From the NCBI RefSeq assembly GCF_001905125.1, contig NZ_LWLE01000001.1:958880-1022879 (forward strand): 64,000 nt of DNA. The letters run 5' to 3'. How positions within the stretch are numbered: position 1 is the stretch's first letter; each line of letters begins with the position of its first letter. Of this stretch, positions 23,695 to 32,446 are shown in pieces. The stretch is from Streptomyces sp. TSRI0281. Its GTDB lineage: Bacteria > Actinomycetota > Actinomycetes > Streptomycetales > Streptomycetaceae. Under the pieces are notes generated by a model, which saw only the letters and a list, made by a program, of their open reading frames with translations, searched no databases and had not been told where the DNA came from. The position numbers and the translations under genes were made by a program.

Positions 23695-26091
23695 TCAGAT
23701 GCACCGTCCGTCCAGCCAGGACGCGAACTCCTTGGTCCAGGTGGTGGCCATCGGCACCGAGGTGGTCGGGAGCCCGTTCCGGGTCAGCCTGTCCAGCCAG
23801 GAGGCATGGTTGCCGGAGGCCGCCGGAGCGGGCTCATCCCAGACGATGCCGTCGACCCAGTAGGGGCGGCTGTTGAGCGCGGCGCCGAGACCGGCCGCCG
23901 CGATGCGCTTCTTGAGCTCTTCATCCAGCTTGGGGTACCCGTCACTCGTGTAGATCATGATCTTCTGCTCGGAGATGCGTTCCTTGATGGGATCGATGAC
24001 TTCCTTCCACGCGGCCTCGCGGATCGACGCGTCGGTGTTGAGCAGTGACGGCTCGGTCTCGCCCTTGAGCTCCACATAGGCGGCCATCTTCTGGGCCTTG
24101 GCGCTTTCGAGCCACTCACGGAAGGTGTAGACGGTCTCCCCCGCGTACGGGCCTTGGTTGATCGTGCGGCCCTTGAGCTGGTCGGCACCGGTGGCCCACC
24201 ACAGGTCCGTGATCTTCGCACTGGTGCCCGTCAGTCCCCTGGTCGTGGCGTTGTGCCACATCACGCCCTTGGTGCCGTCCCTGGTGAGCTGGAGGTCGGC
24301 CTCCACACCCCCCGCTCCCCAGCTCTTCTGCTGTGCGAGGCCCTTGGGATGGTTCGGCTGACGGATCTGGTCGCGCTTCCCGGCGTCCGCCCCGGTGGGG
24401 TAGCCGCCGTGTCCGAAGATCGTCGGGCAGACGGGCAGCCCCTCCGAGTGGCGCTCGATCAGGTGCGCCCTGTCGAAGTTCCAGCCGGTGAGGTCTTCCC
24501 AGCCGTGCAGGTCGCCCCCAAGAATGCCGTCGGCCCCGGCGGTGAAGGTGATGGTCTTCACCGTCTTCACCCGCAGGTCGCTGTATCCGTAGAGAGCGGC
24601 GAGGTCGTCGCGGCCGTCACCGTTGTAGTCACCGGTGACGATCTTCATGCGAGACCGCTCGTACCAGCCCGCCGGTCTGTTCAGGATCTCGCGGCGGTTG
24701 CCGAACGTGCCGTCGGCGCCGAGGGTGAAGGCGATCAGGGCATCGTGACCGTCGCTGTAGTCGTACCAGGCGGCGAGGTCGTCGCGCCCGTCGCCGTCGA
24801 AGTCACCGGAGTGCATGGTCGCCCGGCTGAACGTCCAGCCGCTGGTGGCCTCCCAGCCGCGGACGACCTCGTTGAACCCGCCGTCGGGCCTGGTCGTGAA
24901 GGACATCAGCGTCACGGTGCCGGAGGCGTAGCCGTACAGGGCACCGAGGTCGTCGCGGCCGTCACCGTTGTAGTCGCCGGTGGCGAACTTCATGCGCTCG
25001 ACGTCCCATCCGTCGGCGGCGGTCCGCTCGAAGGACGAGAAGGGGGCGGCGAACCCGCCGTTGGCGTTGGCGAGGAAGGTGAAGAGCTTGTCGTCGCCGT
25101 TGCTGTAGTCGTACCAGACGGCGAGGTCGTCACGGCCGTCACCGTTGAAGTCACCGGCCTCGGCGGTCATGGCGTCGAACCACCACATCTTGGGAGCCAC
25201 GGACCAGGAGGAGAAGGGGGCGGCGAAGGTGCCGTCGCCCTTGCCGAGCCAGGTCCAGAGGGTGACCTTCCCGTCGTCGTAGCCGTAGAACGCGGCGACG
25301 TCGCCCGTCCCGTCACCGTTGAAGTCACCGGTGAGGCGCTTCATGTGCTCGGCCCAGTAGTGGCCAGGGACCGCCGACCACCCCTCACCGGGCGTGAGCA
25401 GGGCACCGTCCGCACCGGCGGGGAAGACGTGCAGGGAGTCTTTGCCGTCCGTCTGCCCGGCTGCCTCGGCATAGTCGTACCAGGCCACCAGGTCGCTGCG
25501 GCCGTCGCTGTTGTAGTCGTGGCGGGCGGAGGTACCGCTGGTCCACTGCGACGCGTCGTCCGCGTCGTAGATGACGAGGTTGCCGCGGTCCTGGAGGACG
25601 GCCTCGCCATCGGGAGCGGAAGTACCCGACTCCCACAGGACGGTGGAGGCGTCGTCGTCGAGGACGCGGAGATTGCCGCTGTCGTCGAACCGGGCGGTGG
25701 CACCGGGGTTGCCCGCGGTGCCGGTGGACCACACCGTCGCCCCCGTGCCCGAGACGATGGCGAGATTGCCGTCGGTCCGCATCGTCATCCGTACGCTCTC
25801 GGAGCGCACGCTCTCTCCGGGGGTGAGCGTGGTTCCGGCCGCGATCCGCGTCCCGTCGACGGCTTCACCGCCGCGCGGCGAGGCGGCACCGGGCTCCACA
25901 CCGGCCGGGCAGTTGTCGGCGCACACACGGTCCGCGTCGGTGCCGCCGGCGCCCACGGTGGACTCGATGCCCACCTGCGGGCCCTGTTTCACCACGGCGC
26001 CCGCACTGCCGGTACCGGCGTGCAGACCGAGCAGAGCGCACACAACTGCGGCGCTTATTATGCCAAAAGGTTTCTTCATCCGGCTGTTCAT
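23695..26091 (-). CDS. secreted lectin / FG-GAP repeat / glycerophosphodiesterase-like fusion
   Basis: A 798-aa exported protein. It has a signal peptide (about 1-32) and a bulb-type lectin domain (about 80-190) with 'TDGNLAIVSGTGATVW' and 'DRGNLVIYDADDASQW'. Six Ca2+-binding FG-GAP/VCBS units (about 190-500) alternate WYDY and YGY and carry D-x-N-x-D-G-R-D-D loops. A C-terminal TIM-barrel GDPD-like domain (about 550-798) has 'FGHGGYPT', 'VEADLQLTRDG' and 'VMWHN'. GDPD enzymes normally start H-R-G-x, but here it is H-G-G, so the catalytic Arg is absent while E-x-D and the second His remain. It probably binds cell-wall or plant glycans. The start is ambiguous between 26091 and 26079. Confidence 0.8.
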   Translation of the reverse strand: MNSRMKKPFGIISAAVVCALLGLHAGTGSAGAVVKQGPQVGIESTVGAGGTDADRVCADNCPAGVEPGAASPRGGEAVDGTRIAAGTTLTPGESVRSESVRMTMRTDGNLAIVSGTGATVWSTGTAGNPGATARFDDSGNLRVLDDDASTVLWESGTSAPDGEAVLQDRGNLVIYDADDASQWTSGTSARHDYNSDGRSDLVAWYDYAEAAGQTDGKDSLHVFPAGADGALLTPGEGWSAVPGHYWAEHMKRLTGDFNGDGTGDVAAFYGYDDGKVTLWTWLGKGDGTFAAPFSSWSVAPKMWWFDAMTAEAGDFNGDGRDDLAVWYDYSNGDDKLFTFLANANGGFAAPFSSFERTAADGWDVERMKFATGDYNGDGRDDLGALYGYASGTVTLMSFTTRPDGGFNEVVRGWEATSGWTFSRATMHSGDFDGDGRDDLAAWYDYSDGHDALIAFTLGADGTFGNRREILNRPAGWYERSRMKIVTGDYNGDGRDDLAALYGYSDLRVKTVKTITFTAGADGILGGDLHGWEDLTGWNFDRAHLIERHSEGLPVCPTIFGHGGYPTGADAGKRDQIRQPNHPKGLAQQKSWGAGGVEADLQLTRDGTKGVMWHNATTRGLTGTSAKITDLWWATGADQLKGRTINQGPYAGETVYTFREWLESAKAQKMAAYVELKGETEPSLLNTDASIREAAWKEVIDPIKERISEQKIMIYTSDGYPKLDEELKKRIAAAGLGAALNSRPYWVDGIVWDEPAPAASGNHASWLDRLTRNGLPTTSVPMATTWTKEFASWLDGRCI

Positions 26092-26431
26092 GCCCCTTGT
26101 CACTGGACGGGAGAATGCGCCCGTGAGCTACGGGCGCGCATCGCTCCGCCGCGAAGAGACCGCACCCCCGGCCATCGATAGGGCATACGTTCGACCCGTC
26201 GGAGCGCCGCTGATTAGACCACCGGCGCGCTGTGTGAGCCAGCCTTTATGTGGCGGGCCGGACGTATCGGGCCGTTCTCCCACCGCCCGTCGACCGCTGC
26301 CCTCGTACGTCAACTGCGGGGCGGCTCCGGTCTGCTGATATCGACACAGCCAACTCGCCGCGTGCGCTGGAGGAATGCGCAGGGACTCCCCCTGGTCGGT
26401 CTCACCGGACGCTGTCTCCCGTGGAGGTACC
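26092..26431. other. 340-bp divergent intergenic region
   Basis: The region lies between the minus-strand lectin/GDPD gene and the plus-strand glycosyltransferase remnant. Its open frames are short, Arg/Pro-rich and unlike known proteins. It should hold both promoters, but no clear -35/-10 pair or operator was recognised. Confidence 0.5.
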
Positions 26432-26972
26432 GTGACCGGTCGAGTGATCTACGCGTCGTTCGAGTTCCAGTTCCCGGTGGGCGGCATTCGCGTACTGAAC
26501 CAACAGATCTCGTTGCTGCGGTCCATCGGGGTCGAGGCCTACCGCTGGACCCCCACGCCGGGGTTCCGCTACACGTGGTTCGACGACGATGTGCCGACGC
26601 TGTCCGGTATGACCCTGGATCTCGGGCCCGAGGACGTACTCGTACTGCACGAGGTCAGCATGGTCCCGGACCACGACCCGGCACCCGGCGGACACAAGGT
26701 CATCTACTCGCAGGGCACTACGTCAACTTCCTGACCTGCCCGACCAGGAGGAGGTGCGGCAGGCGGGCCGCCGGTGGGTGGCCGACCGCTACACCGCCGA
26801 GGCCGCGACCGCAGCACCGATCGAGGGCATCCGCGGCGCACGCGCCCTCCCGGGCGGCGCCGCGACGGCCACCCATCCGGCAGCCTGGATGGAGGAGTTG
26901 CTGAGGCGCTTCCCGGTGCCGCCGGAGACGCACACACAGGTGGAACCGAAGGCCGCCTCTCACAACGGCTAG
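26432..26972 (+). pseudogene. glycosyltransferase remnant (internal deletion and frameshift)
   Basis: GTG 26432 with GTGGAGG upstream opens a good glycosyltransferase N-terminus ('VIYASFEFQFPVGGIRVLN', 'WTPTPGFRYTWFDDDVPTL') that runs to 'KVIYSQG' and then leaves frame at about 26716: one missing C turns the expected SQGHYVNF into SQGTTSTS and a stop. A second piece in another frame ('RQAGRRWVADRYTAEAAT', about 26742-26972) resembles a glycosyltransferase C-terminus. Most of the roughly 350-400 residues of such an enzyme are missing between them, so the gene is dead. The fragment could still be translated as a 100-aa protein. Confidence 0.7.
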
Positions 26973-27056
26973 TGCTGTGACCGGGATGGTTCACCGTGGT
27001 CGGGAGACGGCTCACGGAACGAGCGCGGTCCGCGAGGCGAGTGGTATTACTGGTGC

Positions 27057-27434
27057 ATGCAGGAAGAGACCGCGCGGTCCGCGATCGACACGTTCATCTC
27101 CGCGTTCAACGCCTTGGACGACAGCTATGTGACTGCGCTGCTCTCCCAGGCCCTAACCTCGGACGTGGTCTTCTGGGGACCGTTGGGCCGCAGTGAGGGG
27201 ATCGAGGCGGTCGAGCGGTTCGTGCTGGACATCCGGCGCCACCCCGCGGGGACCGGCACGATGGTGCGCTGTTCGGCGGTGGACATGCCGAACGAGTGGG
27301 CCCGGTACCAGTGGGTCTTCACGACGCCGGATGGAGGCCCCCGCCTGGCGGGAACAGACGTCGTCCATCTGCGGCAGAGCCTCATCGATCAGGTCATCGT
27401 CTTCGCGGGGGAGATCGAGCCGTCCGCCTCCTGA
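27057..27434 (+). CDS. SnoaL/NTF2-like small protein
   Basis: A 125-aa protein of the NTF2-like (SnoaL) fold. 'ARSAIDTFISAFNALDDSYV' begins the helical cone, 'VVFWGPLGRSEGIEAVERFV' is the usual second block and 'YQWVFTTPDGGPRLAGTDVVHL' forms the sheet. The fold hosts small-molecule enzymes and binding proteins; no active-site signature identifies the activity. ATG 27057 has no ribosome site, but TATTAC ends 6 nt before it, so the mRNA is probably leaderless. Confidence 0.7.
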   Translation: MQEETARSAIDTFISAFNALDDSYVTALLSQALTSDVVFWGPLGRSEGIEAVERFVLDIRRHPAGTGTMVRCSAVDMPNEWARYQWVFTTPDGGPRLAGTDVVHLRQSLIDQVIVFAGEIEPSAS

Positions 27435-27631
27435 GTCATTCCCCCTCTGGCGCCGTCCTTCTCCTGAACCGGCCCCGTTCGGGGCTCCGGGTCTGCCCAG
27501 CCGAGATCATCTTCACAACGCTTCAGTCGTCCGCGCTTGGCCACGAGCGGACCGATGATGCGCTGTGGCTGTGTAAGTTCGCGGTTGGTCAGGCTGCGGA
27601 CCAAACCCGGCGAACCTATGCGGTCACAGCA

Positions 27632-27997
27632 CTAATTCACGGCCTGGCCGACGGTCCAGAAGAAGTTGATCGGCGTGACCGCCGCTCCGCACAGGATCGC
27701 GGCACCGCACGGGACCAGCACCCCGGTCTTGCCACGGGACGCGGGATGAGGGTTGCTGCTGTTGGCTCCGAAGCCCCGGACGATCGCCGAGACGATGAGC
27801 GCGAGCACGCTCAGGAACAGGCCGACGGTCATCACCGCGCCCACGATGTCGCGCAACTGCGCGATCCCCGGAAGCCCGCTACTGTTTGGGGCCGATATCG
27901 ATCGCGGCTTGGTCCTCCTGTCGGCGTGCGGACGTGGCTCGTCCGACAGACAGGTGCACCGACCGAGCCCGTCCGCGACCGCAGACGGCGACCCCAT
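27632..27997 (-). pseudogene. DUF6112-like small membrane protein fragment
   Basis: From about 27892 down the frame reads 'APNSSGLPGIAQLRDIVGAV', two hydrophobic segments, and 'SRGKTGVLVPCGAAILCGAA' to the end. This resembles DUF6112 proteins found in actinobacterial conjugative elements. A good AGGAGG lies at 27914-27919 but no start codon follows in this frame, and the neighbouring frame there hits a stop, so the 5' end looks frameshifted. The residues encoded above 27892 do not resemble the family. It may be a mobile-element relic. Confidence 0.5.
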
Positions 27998-28104
27998 CGG
28001 GACGGGGCGATGCGACGGAAATCGGGAATGGCCGCGACGTACAACCGCAGTGAAGGCGAAGCGCCGGGCCGAGATTCCGGCACCGGTGTGAGGGAGGGGT
28101 CAGG

Positions 28105-28563
28105 ATGTTCGGTTCGAAGAAGAAGCTCAACAATCTGAATCTCAACGATCTGATGGCGCAGCTCAGGCCCGACCTGAGTCGGGAATCGCTCGGCGTCGGG
28201 CCCGCCTTCCCGGGCGTCGCCCCGAACCCGCTCCTGAGCAGTGATGCACGGAAGCGCAATGCGGAACTGCGTACGGGGGTGCTCGCGCTCGGCGTTCTCG
28301 TCGACTGGCGGGAGGTCAGCAGCGACGGCAGTCCGCGCGTGGTCCTGATGTTCGACGTGGAGACCGCCGGCGGCATCTCGTTCCGCGGTATCGCGGACGA
28401 AGACCTCACGATCACCGCGCTCACCCGACTCGCCCCAGGACAGACGATGCCCGTGCGCTACCGGCCGGCCGTCATGGACCACTACGTCGCCCTTGCCCGG
28501 GACGCGGACCCCGCCCACGTGCAGCAGCTCTCTGACGAGATCGCGAGCCGCAAGCGGACCTGA
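28105..28563 (+). CDS. hypothetical protein (152 aa)
   Basis: Not recognised. The protein begins with a basic patch (MFGSKKKLNNLNLNDL). A 'LLSSDARKRNAELRTGVLAL' helix follows, then a mostly beta region with 'VLMFDVETAGGISFRGIADE', 'PGQTMPVRYRPAVMDHYVAL' and a polar C-terminus. The pattern of a short strand-rich domain ending in 'MPVRYRP' recalls small Streptomyces proteins that measure or carry a simple ligand, but this is only an impression. ATG 28105 follows GAGGGAGGGG at a good distance. No membrane segment or signal peptide. Confidence 0.65.
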   Translation: MFGSKKKLNNLNLNDLMAQLRPDLSRESLGVGPAFPGVAPNPLLSSDARKRNAELRTGVLALGVLVDWREVSSDGSPRVVLMFDVETAGGISFRGIADEDLTITALTRLAPGQTMPVRYRPAVMDHYVALARDADPAHVQQLSDEIASRKRT

Positions 28564-28664
28564 CCCGAAGCCCTTGGCCGGATGCCTGGCCAGTGCGCCG
28601 ACCGCAGAGGTTCACCGGGTCGGCCCGGTCGGGACAGGCCCAGCGGCCCGAGTAGCCTCGCCCT

Positions 28665-28988
28665 GTGGTGGATGAAGCGGAGTACGCCCGCTATCGGGCG
28701 GACTCGAAGGTGCTGGCAGCGATCGGCAAGCATGTCGACGCGCAGGTCGGCCGGGTCACCGTGCGACTGCCCAGGGCGGTCGCCGAGGCCGCGGTGGACG
28801 CCTGGGAGCGTGACGAGTCGGGCGACCTCGGCGAGGAGACCTCCGAGCAGTACGACCTGCGGGACCAGGCCGGTGATCTGGCACTGATCGGCCTGGTGAT
28901 CTCGGAGCGCGGCCGCCGGGAGGGCGAGGAGGTCGTGATCGACCTCGATGTCGTCTTCGCCGGGGCAGCCGTGCGGGCGTCGCTGTAG
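28665..28988 (+). CDS. hypothetical acidic protein (107 aa)
   Basis: Not recognised. A small soluble acidic protein with 'AAIGKHVDAQVGRVTVRLPR', then 'AAVDAWERDESGDLGEETSE', and a beta-like C-terminus. There is no ribosome site: TAGCCT ends 6 nt before GTG 28665, which suggests a leaderless transcript (GTG 28668 is an alternative start). It follows the previous unknown gene by about 100 bp in the same direction but has its own promoter. Confidence 0.6.
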   Translation: MVDEAEYARYRADSKVLAAIGKHVDAQVGRVTVRLPRAVAEAAVDAWERDESGDLGEETSEQYDLRDQAGDLALIGLVISERGRREGEEVVIDLDVVFAGAAVRASL

Positions 28989-29104
28989 TCAGAGGTTGGA
29001 CGCAACCCCGATGACCCGGCCCTGACCGGGACGGCCACGGAGCGCAGCCGCGGCCGTTGGCCCGCGCCGTCCCCCGCAGTCGCATCCGGGTCATGATCGG
29101 GGAA

Positions 29105-29647
29105 TCACTCCGAGGCGGCCTTCGCCATCCGCGCGGTGGTGCTGGCGCCGTCCAGGGCTTCGCGCACGATGTCCGCGTGGCCGCTGTGGTGGGCGATCTC
29201 CCGGAAGATGTGCAGCAGAACGTGCCGGACGGTCCAGGTGACCGGCTCCGGCGGTGACCACGGGTACTGGGGCAGCGTCACCGTACGGTTGAGATCGGTC
29301 TCTTCCCGGACCGTGCGGTCGAACTCCCCGGCGGCGGAGTGAAAGGCGTCGATCGCGCCCGCCAGCGTCTCGGACTCGGTCAGCCGGTTGCCGTCGGGGT
29401 CGAGGTCGGACCACTCGACCTTCACCGGCGCCGTGCCGTCGACCACTTCGAGCCAGCCGCGCTGCACCTGCGCGAGGTGCTTGACCAGCCCGCCGAGTGT
29501 CAGCTCGCTCACCGTCGTACGGGAGCGGGCCTGCTCCTCGGTGAGGTCCGCGACGGTGTACAGAAAGTTGGTGCGCTGGTCGGTGACCAGCGCCAGCAGA
29601 TCCTCGCGCTCCACGGACTGCGGGAGGTCGGAGCCGTTCGACGTCAT
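29105..29647 (-). CDS. DinB/DUF664 family protein (mycothiol transferase-like)
   Basis: A 180-aa four-helix DinB-fold protein. The three expected metal-ligand histidines lie in 'LGGLVKHLAQVQRGWLEVV' and 'HVLLHIFREIAHHSGHADIV'. Actinobacterial members of this superfamily include thiol-dependent S-transferases that use mycothiol, and many serve in detoxification. ATG 29647 has GAAGGA 8 nt upstream; the 86 codons of open frame above it have no family similarity. It is one of three DinB/DUF664 genes in the window (others at 49348 and a relic at 59534). Confidence 0.85.
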   Translation of the reverse strand: MTSNGSDLPQSVEREDLLALVTDQRTNFLYTVADLTEEQARSRTTVSELTLGGLVKHLAQVQRGWLEVVDGTAPVKVEWSDLDPDGNRLTESETLAGAIDAFHSAAGEFDRTVREETDLNRTVTLPQYPWSPPEPVTWTVRHVLLHIFREIAHHSGHADIVREALDGASTTARMAKAASE

Positions 29648-30012
29648 GGTGATGTCCTTCTGATCGTTCTGGATCAACCAGGCGATTCTGCGCTGCGCGA
29701 CCGGGCGGACGATGGCGTTCCGGCAGGTCCGCCCCAGGTACACCCGCGTGGCCCTGGCAGCCCGGCCTGCACTCCGCGTTGCTCGCTGGTGTTGCCGTAA
29801 CGCATAGTCGACCGGATGCCCGTCCGCGTACGCGAGGACAGCTGTGAACCCCGGCACGGCGCTGTGTGAAGGAGGGCGGGGGCGACGACTGGCAACTCCC
29901 GTCAATCCCGGTGCTCGACGCCGACTGCAAACCGTGTCGCGACCCGAACAGCACGGAGCCCCACCATGCGGCGCACGATGGGGCTGCTCGGCTCGCCAAG
30001 AGTTCGGGGTGT
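29648..30012. other. 365-bp intergenic stretch
   Basis: No gene is supported. A plus-strand frame from about 29866 reads 'GGGDDWQLPSIPVLDADCKP' but continues antisense through the DUF397 gene, so it is not accepted. The promoter of the DinB gene should lie near 29650-29700. Confidence 0.45.
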
Positions 30013-30219
30013 TCAGACGTTGCCAAACTCTCCGGCCTTGACGCCGCCCACGAACGCGGAGAACGCAGCAGCGGGCAAGTCCAGAACGGGACCTGTCAGA
30101 TTCTTGGAGTCACGGACGGGAACCACGCCGCGCGAGGCGATCAGATCGGCGGCGACCTCAACACAGCTACCGCCGTTGGAGCTGTGGGAGGACTTGAACC
30201 AGTTGAGCGATTCGGTCAT
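30013..30219 (-). CDS. DUF397 domain protein
   Basis: A 68-aa member of the Streptomyces DUF397 family: 'WFKSSHSSNGGSCVEVA' and 'VPVRDSKNLTGPVLDLPAAAFSAFVGGV' are diagnostic. Such proteins are encoded directly after XRE/DUF5753 regulators and are thought to act with them; some such pairs affect development and behave like toxin-antitoxin systems. ATG 30219 overlaps the regulator's stop (TGATG), so the pair is translationally coupled. Confidence 0.92.
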   Translation of the reverse strand: MTESLNWFKSSHSSNGGSCVEVAADLIASRGVVPVRDSKNLTGPVLDLPAAAFSAFVGGVKAGEFGNV

Positions 30220-31049
30220 CACGGGATGTCCTTTCCTGCTTGATTGATCATGGCCATGGAATCTGCCTGGGACAGTGACTCAACCTGTAGGTGATGGTAG
30301 GCCGTGAACAACGGCCCGACGAAACGGGATTCCCGCTCCATGCGTCCCTGATGTGCCGACTCTGCGTACGCGACGCGAGTGCCGTCACTCAATGTCACCA
30401 AGTTGACCGGTAGGTCATAGGCCCGCATCTCTGCGAGGCTGTACGGCGCGATCTGGAGGACGACGTTCGGGCGGGATGCGAACTGTGCCAGGTGTGCCAA
30501 CTGCTCCCGCGTGACCCCGGACCCGCCCACGGGGCGGCGCAGGCAGCTTTCGTCCAGGACGAAGTACAGCAACGGCGGCTGCTCGCGCTCCATGGCCGCC
30601 TGGCGCCGCGCAAGCAGAGACAGGCGCTCTTCTGCCTGCACTTCCGTGATAGCACCCCGGCGAACTGCGCCGCTGGTGATCGCCTGGGCGTACTCGGGGG
30701 TCTGGAGGAGTCCGGGCACGATCCCCAGTTCAAATGCGCGCACCTTCGCCGCGGTCATCTCCAAGGCCAGGTACTCGGGAAATCCTTCGAGTATGGCGCT
30801 GTCCCGGGCCGCCGCCCCCTGCCGGGCGAGTGCTTCCCCTGTGCCGAGTGCCTTGTCCGCACTTGCGGTGAACTTGGCGGTTGGATTTCGGGCCCCAGTT
30901 TCGACCCCGGAAATATGCGACGGGGAGTAGCCGGTGCGGTATGCCAAATCCTCCTGTGTCCAGCCTCGCTCCTCTCGCAGCCTGCGTAAACGCTCCCCGA
31001 AGGCCGCACGCGGCCCGTCATCAGGATCAAGTTGTTTGCGGTTAGCCAC
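30219..31049 (-). CDS. XRE-family regulator with DUF5753 domain
   Basis: A 276-aa protein. The helix-turn-helix occupies about residues 15-75 ('RLRRLREERGWTQEDLAYRT' to 'SPSHISGVETGARNP'), followed by a DUF5753 domain with 'RAFELGIVPGLLQTPEYAQA', 'LLYFVLDESCLRRPVGG' and 'NVVLQIAPYSLAEMRAYDLP'. It forms the standard pair with the downstream DUF397 gene. GTG 31049 has only a weak GGGTGA nearby. The gene is divergent from the small protein gene at 31153, with 103 bp between the two starts. Confidence 0.92.
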   Translation of the reverse strand: MANRKQLDPDDGPRAAFGERLRRLREERGWTQEDLAYRTGYSPSHISGVETGARNPTAKFTASADKALGTGEALARQGAAARDSAILEGFPEYLALEMTAAKVRAFELGIVPGLLQTPEYAQAITSGAVRRGAITEVQAEERLSLLARRQAAMEREQPPLLYFVLDESCLRRPVGGSGVTREQLAHLAQFASRPNVVLQIAPYSLAEMRAYDLPVNLVTLSDGTRVAYAESAHQGRMERESRFVGPLFTAYHHLQVESLSQADSMAMINQAGKDIP

Positions 31050-31152
31050 TTTTCACCCAACTTTCGTTCAACTTGTCGGAGGTTGAAGGTCCCCTGAGAG
31101 TAGGTCACGCTGGGCCGCCTTGGTAGTGGAATGACTACGGAGAGGCACGGCT

Positions 31153-31515
31153 GTGTGTACAGAAAACGGTTCCTCGAACGGACAGGCCCCCCACGTTCCG
31201 GCCCCAACCCTCGGCACCCTCATGCTCGACACCAGTCGCGCCAACCGTGTCGGGGAGTTCCGTGGGCTGGCCGGCCCGTACTGGTCTCTGCGGCCGGTTG
31301 GCGGTGGGCCGGAGTGGGAGGCCGATCCCGAACGCGTACGACTGGTCACTCCGAACGACCCATCTGCGCCCGAGCCGTGCCGGGGCTGCCAGGAGATCGA
31401 TCACGCCGAGGCCGTCGCCAACGCCGAGCACGACACCGGCAAGCAGTCCGACTGCCGGACATCACGCGAGCGGCACAAGACCGCCGAACACGGTGGACAC
31501 GGTGAGCGGTCATGA
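31153..31515 (+). CDS. small conserved Streptomyces protein beside the XRE/DUF397 pair
   Basis: A 120-aa protein whose core 'LMLDTSRANRVGEFRGLAGP' and 'YWSLRPVGGGPEWEADPERV' is familiar from small Streptomyces proteins encoded divergently from XRE/DUF397 pairs. The tail differs, with 'EPCRGCQEIDHAEAV' and a His/Lys-rich end. Function unknown. GTG 31153 has GGAGAGG 8 nt upstream. Its stop overlaps the next gene's start (ATGA). Confidence 0.72.
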   Translation: MCTENGSSNGQAPHVPAPTLGTLMLDTSRANRVGEFRGLAGPYWSLRPVGGGPEWEADPERVRLVTPNDPSAPEPCRGCQEIDHAEAVANAEHDTGKQSDCRTSRERHKTAEHGGHGERS

Positions 31516-32306
31516 GGTTGAGATTCTTACCGGTCCTGCTCGCTCTCACCCTCGGGGCCGCCACTATTGGCCTGCGGCAGCGCTTCCCCCGGATCATGCG
31601 GGTGCTCGCCCCTCAACCGCGCCGGCCGCAGCCGTTGTTCGCCGAGCTGCAACGTATCGAGACCGACCTCGCGTACCGGGCCCTGTTCCTCGCCGGGCTG
31701 GACGCCGCGATCGTCCGGCGCGAAGCGGAACGCACGGCCGAGCTGCACGCGGTCGAAGCGGCGGCCGACCTGCTCCAGCGCCTGGTCCGCCCCAGCTACG
31801 TCGCCGAGGTCACCGTGACCACCGTGACCACCGGAACCAGACGCCCCGTCTCGCTCGGCCGGGTCACCGCGCCCAACCGCCGTCTCGCCCTGCGCTGGCT
31901 CCGCAGGCAGGCACTACGGCTCGCGGACGGGCACGGACACCTCCAACCCCCCGATACCACCCCCTGGGCACGGGCGGGGAACGACGTCCGGCCGGTCACC
32001 TTTCACAGCTCCGACGCCCCCGAAAGCCTCCGCGCCTGGGCCGCCGACGACCAGCGCCAGACCGACGCACTGCACCACCTGGAAACCGGCACCGGCACCC
32101 TGCTCACCGTGGCCGACCCGGCCGTCGGCCTGCACCTGACCCTCACCGGCCGACCCGCCCGACCCGCACGCCCGCACGGGACCACCGGCCTCCAGCACCC
32201 CACACACCCCCGTCCTGGTCGCGTTCGCAGTGGCTCCCCCACGGGCGACCAGGACGGGCACCACCCAACAAGGCACCGAACACACCCCATGGAAACCGCC
32301 CCCTGA
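31512..32306 (+). CDS. hypothetical protein with N-terminal membrane or signal segment
   Basis: A 264-aa protein, not recognised. The N-terminus 'FLPVLLALTLGAATIGL' is a membrane or signal segment. A helical region with 'LFAELQRIETDLAYRALFLA' and 'RREAERTAELHAVEAAADLL' follows, then 'YVAEVTVTTVTTGTRRPVSL' and a polar C-terminus. The last 50 residues are Pro/Arg/His-rich and look out of frame, while the +1 frame in the same stretch reads more naturally ('TPVLVAFAVAPP', a CPHCNLC motif), so a frameshift near 32150 is possible. It is coupled to the preceding gene by an ATGA overlap. Confidence 0.55.
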   Translation: MRLRFLPVLLALTLGAATIGLRQRFPRIMRVLAPQPRRPQPLFAELQRIETDLAYRALFLAGLDAAIVRREAERTAELHAVEAAADLLQRLVRPSYVAEVTVTTVTTGTRRPVSLGRVTAPNRRLALRWLRRQALRLADGHGHLQPPDTTPWARAGNDVRPVTFHSSDAPESLRAWAADDQRQTDALHHLETGTGTLLTVADPAVGLHLTLTGRPARPARPHGTTGLQHPTHPRPGRVRSGSPTGDQDGHHPTRHRTHPMETAP

Positions 32307-32433
32307 GACCCGGATCCAGGACTGCCCCCACTGCAACCTCTGCACCGGCACCAAACCCGGCCGCCCCTACGCGAAAGCCGCCCCGCCCACCACGGCACCC
32401 CGCACCCCCGGCACACACCCGGCGGCCCAGTAA
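32230..32433 (+). CDS. possible small CxxCxxC protein or frameshifted tail of the preceding gene
   Basis: GTG 32230 opens a 67-codon frame with 'HTPWKPPPETRIQDCPHCNL' continuing into 'CTGTKPGRPYAKAAPP'. Clustered cysteines and good third-position GC favour coding. There is no ribosome site, and the frame extends upstream without a stop as 'TPVLVAFAVAPPR'. It may therefore be the true C-terminus of the 31512 product displaced by one base. Confidence 0.35.
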   Translation: MAPPRATRTGTTQQGTEHTPWKPPPETRIQDCPHCNLCTGTKPGRPYAKAAPPTTAPRTPGTHPAAQ

Positions 32434-32446
32434 CCCCCAAACCCCG

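Noticed and set aside
29866-30243. Plus-strand frame with DADCKPC after an AAGGAGG-like element
   Set aside because: Most of it is antisense to the DUF397 gene and the translated remainder has no resemblance to a family; left as an uncertain intergenic feature.
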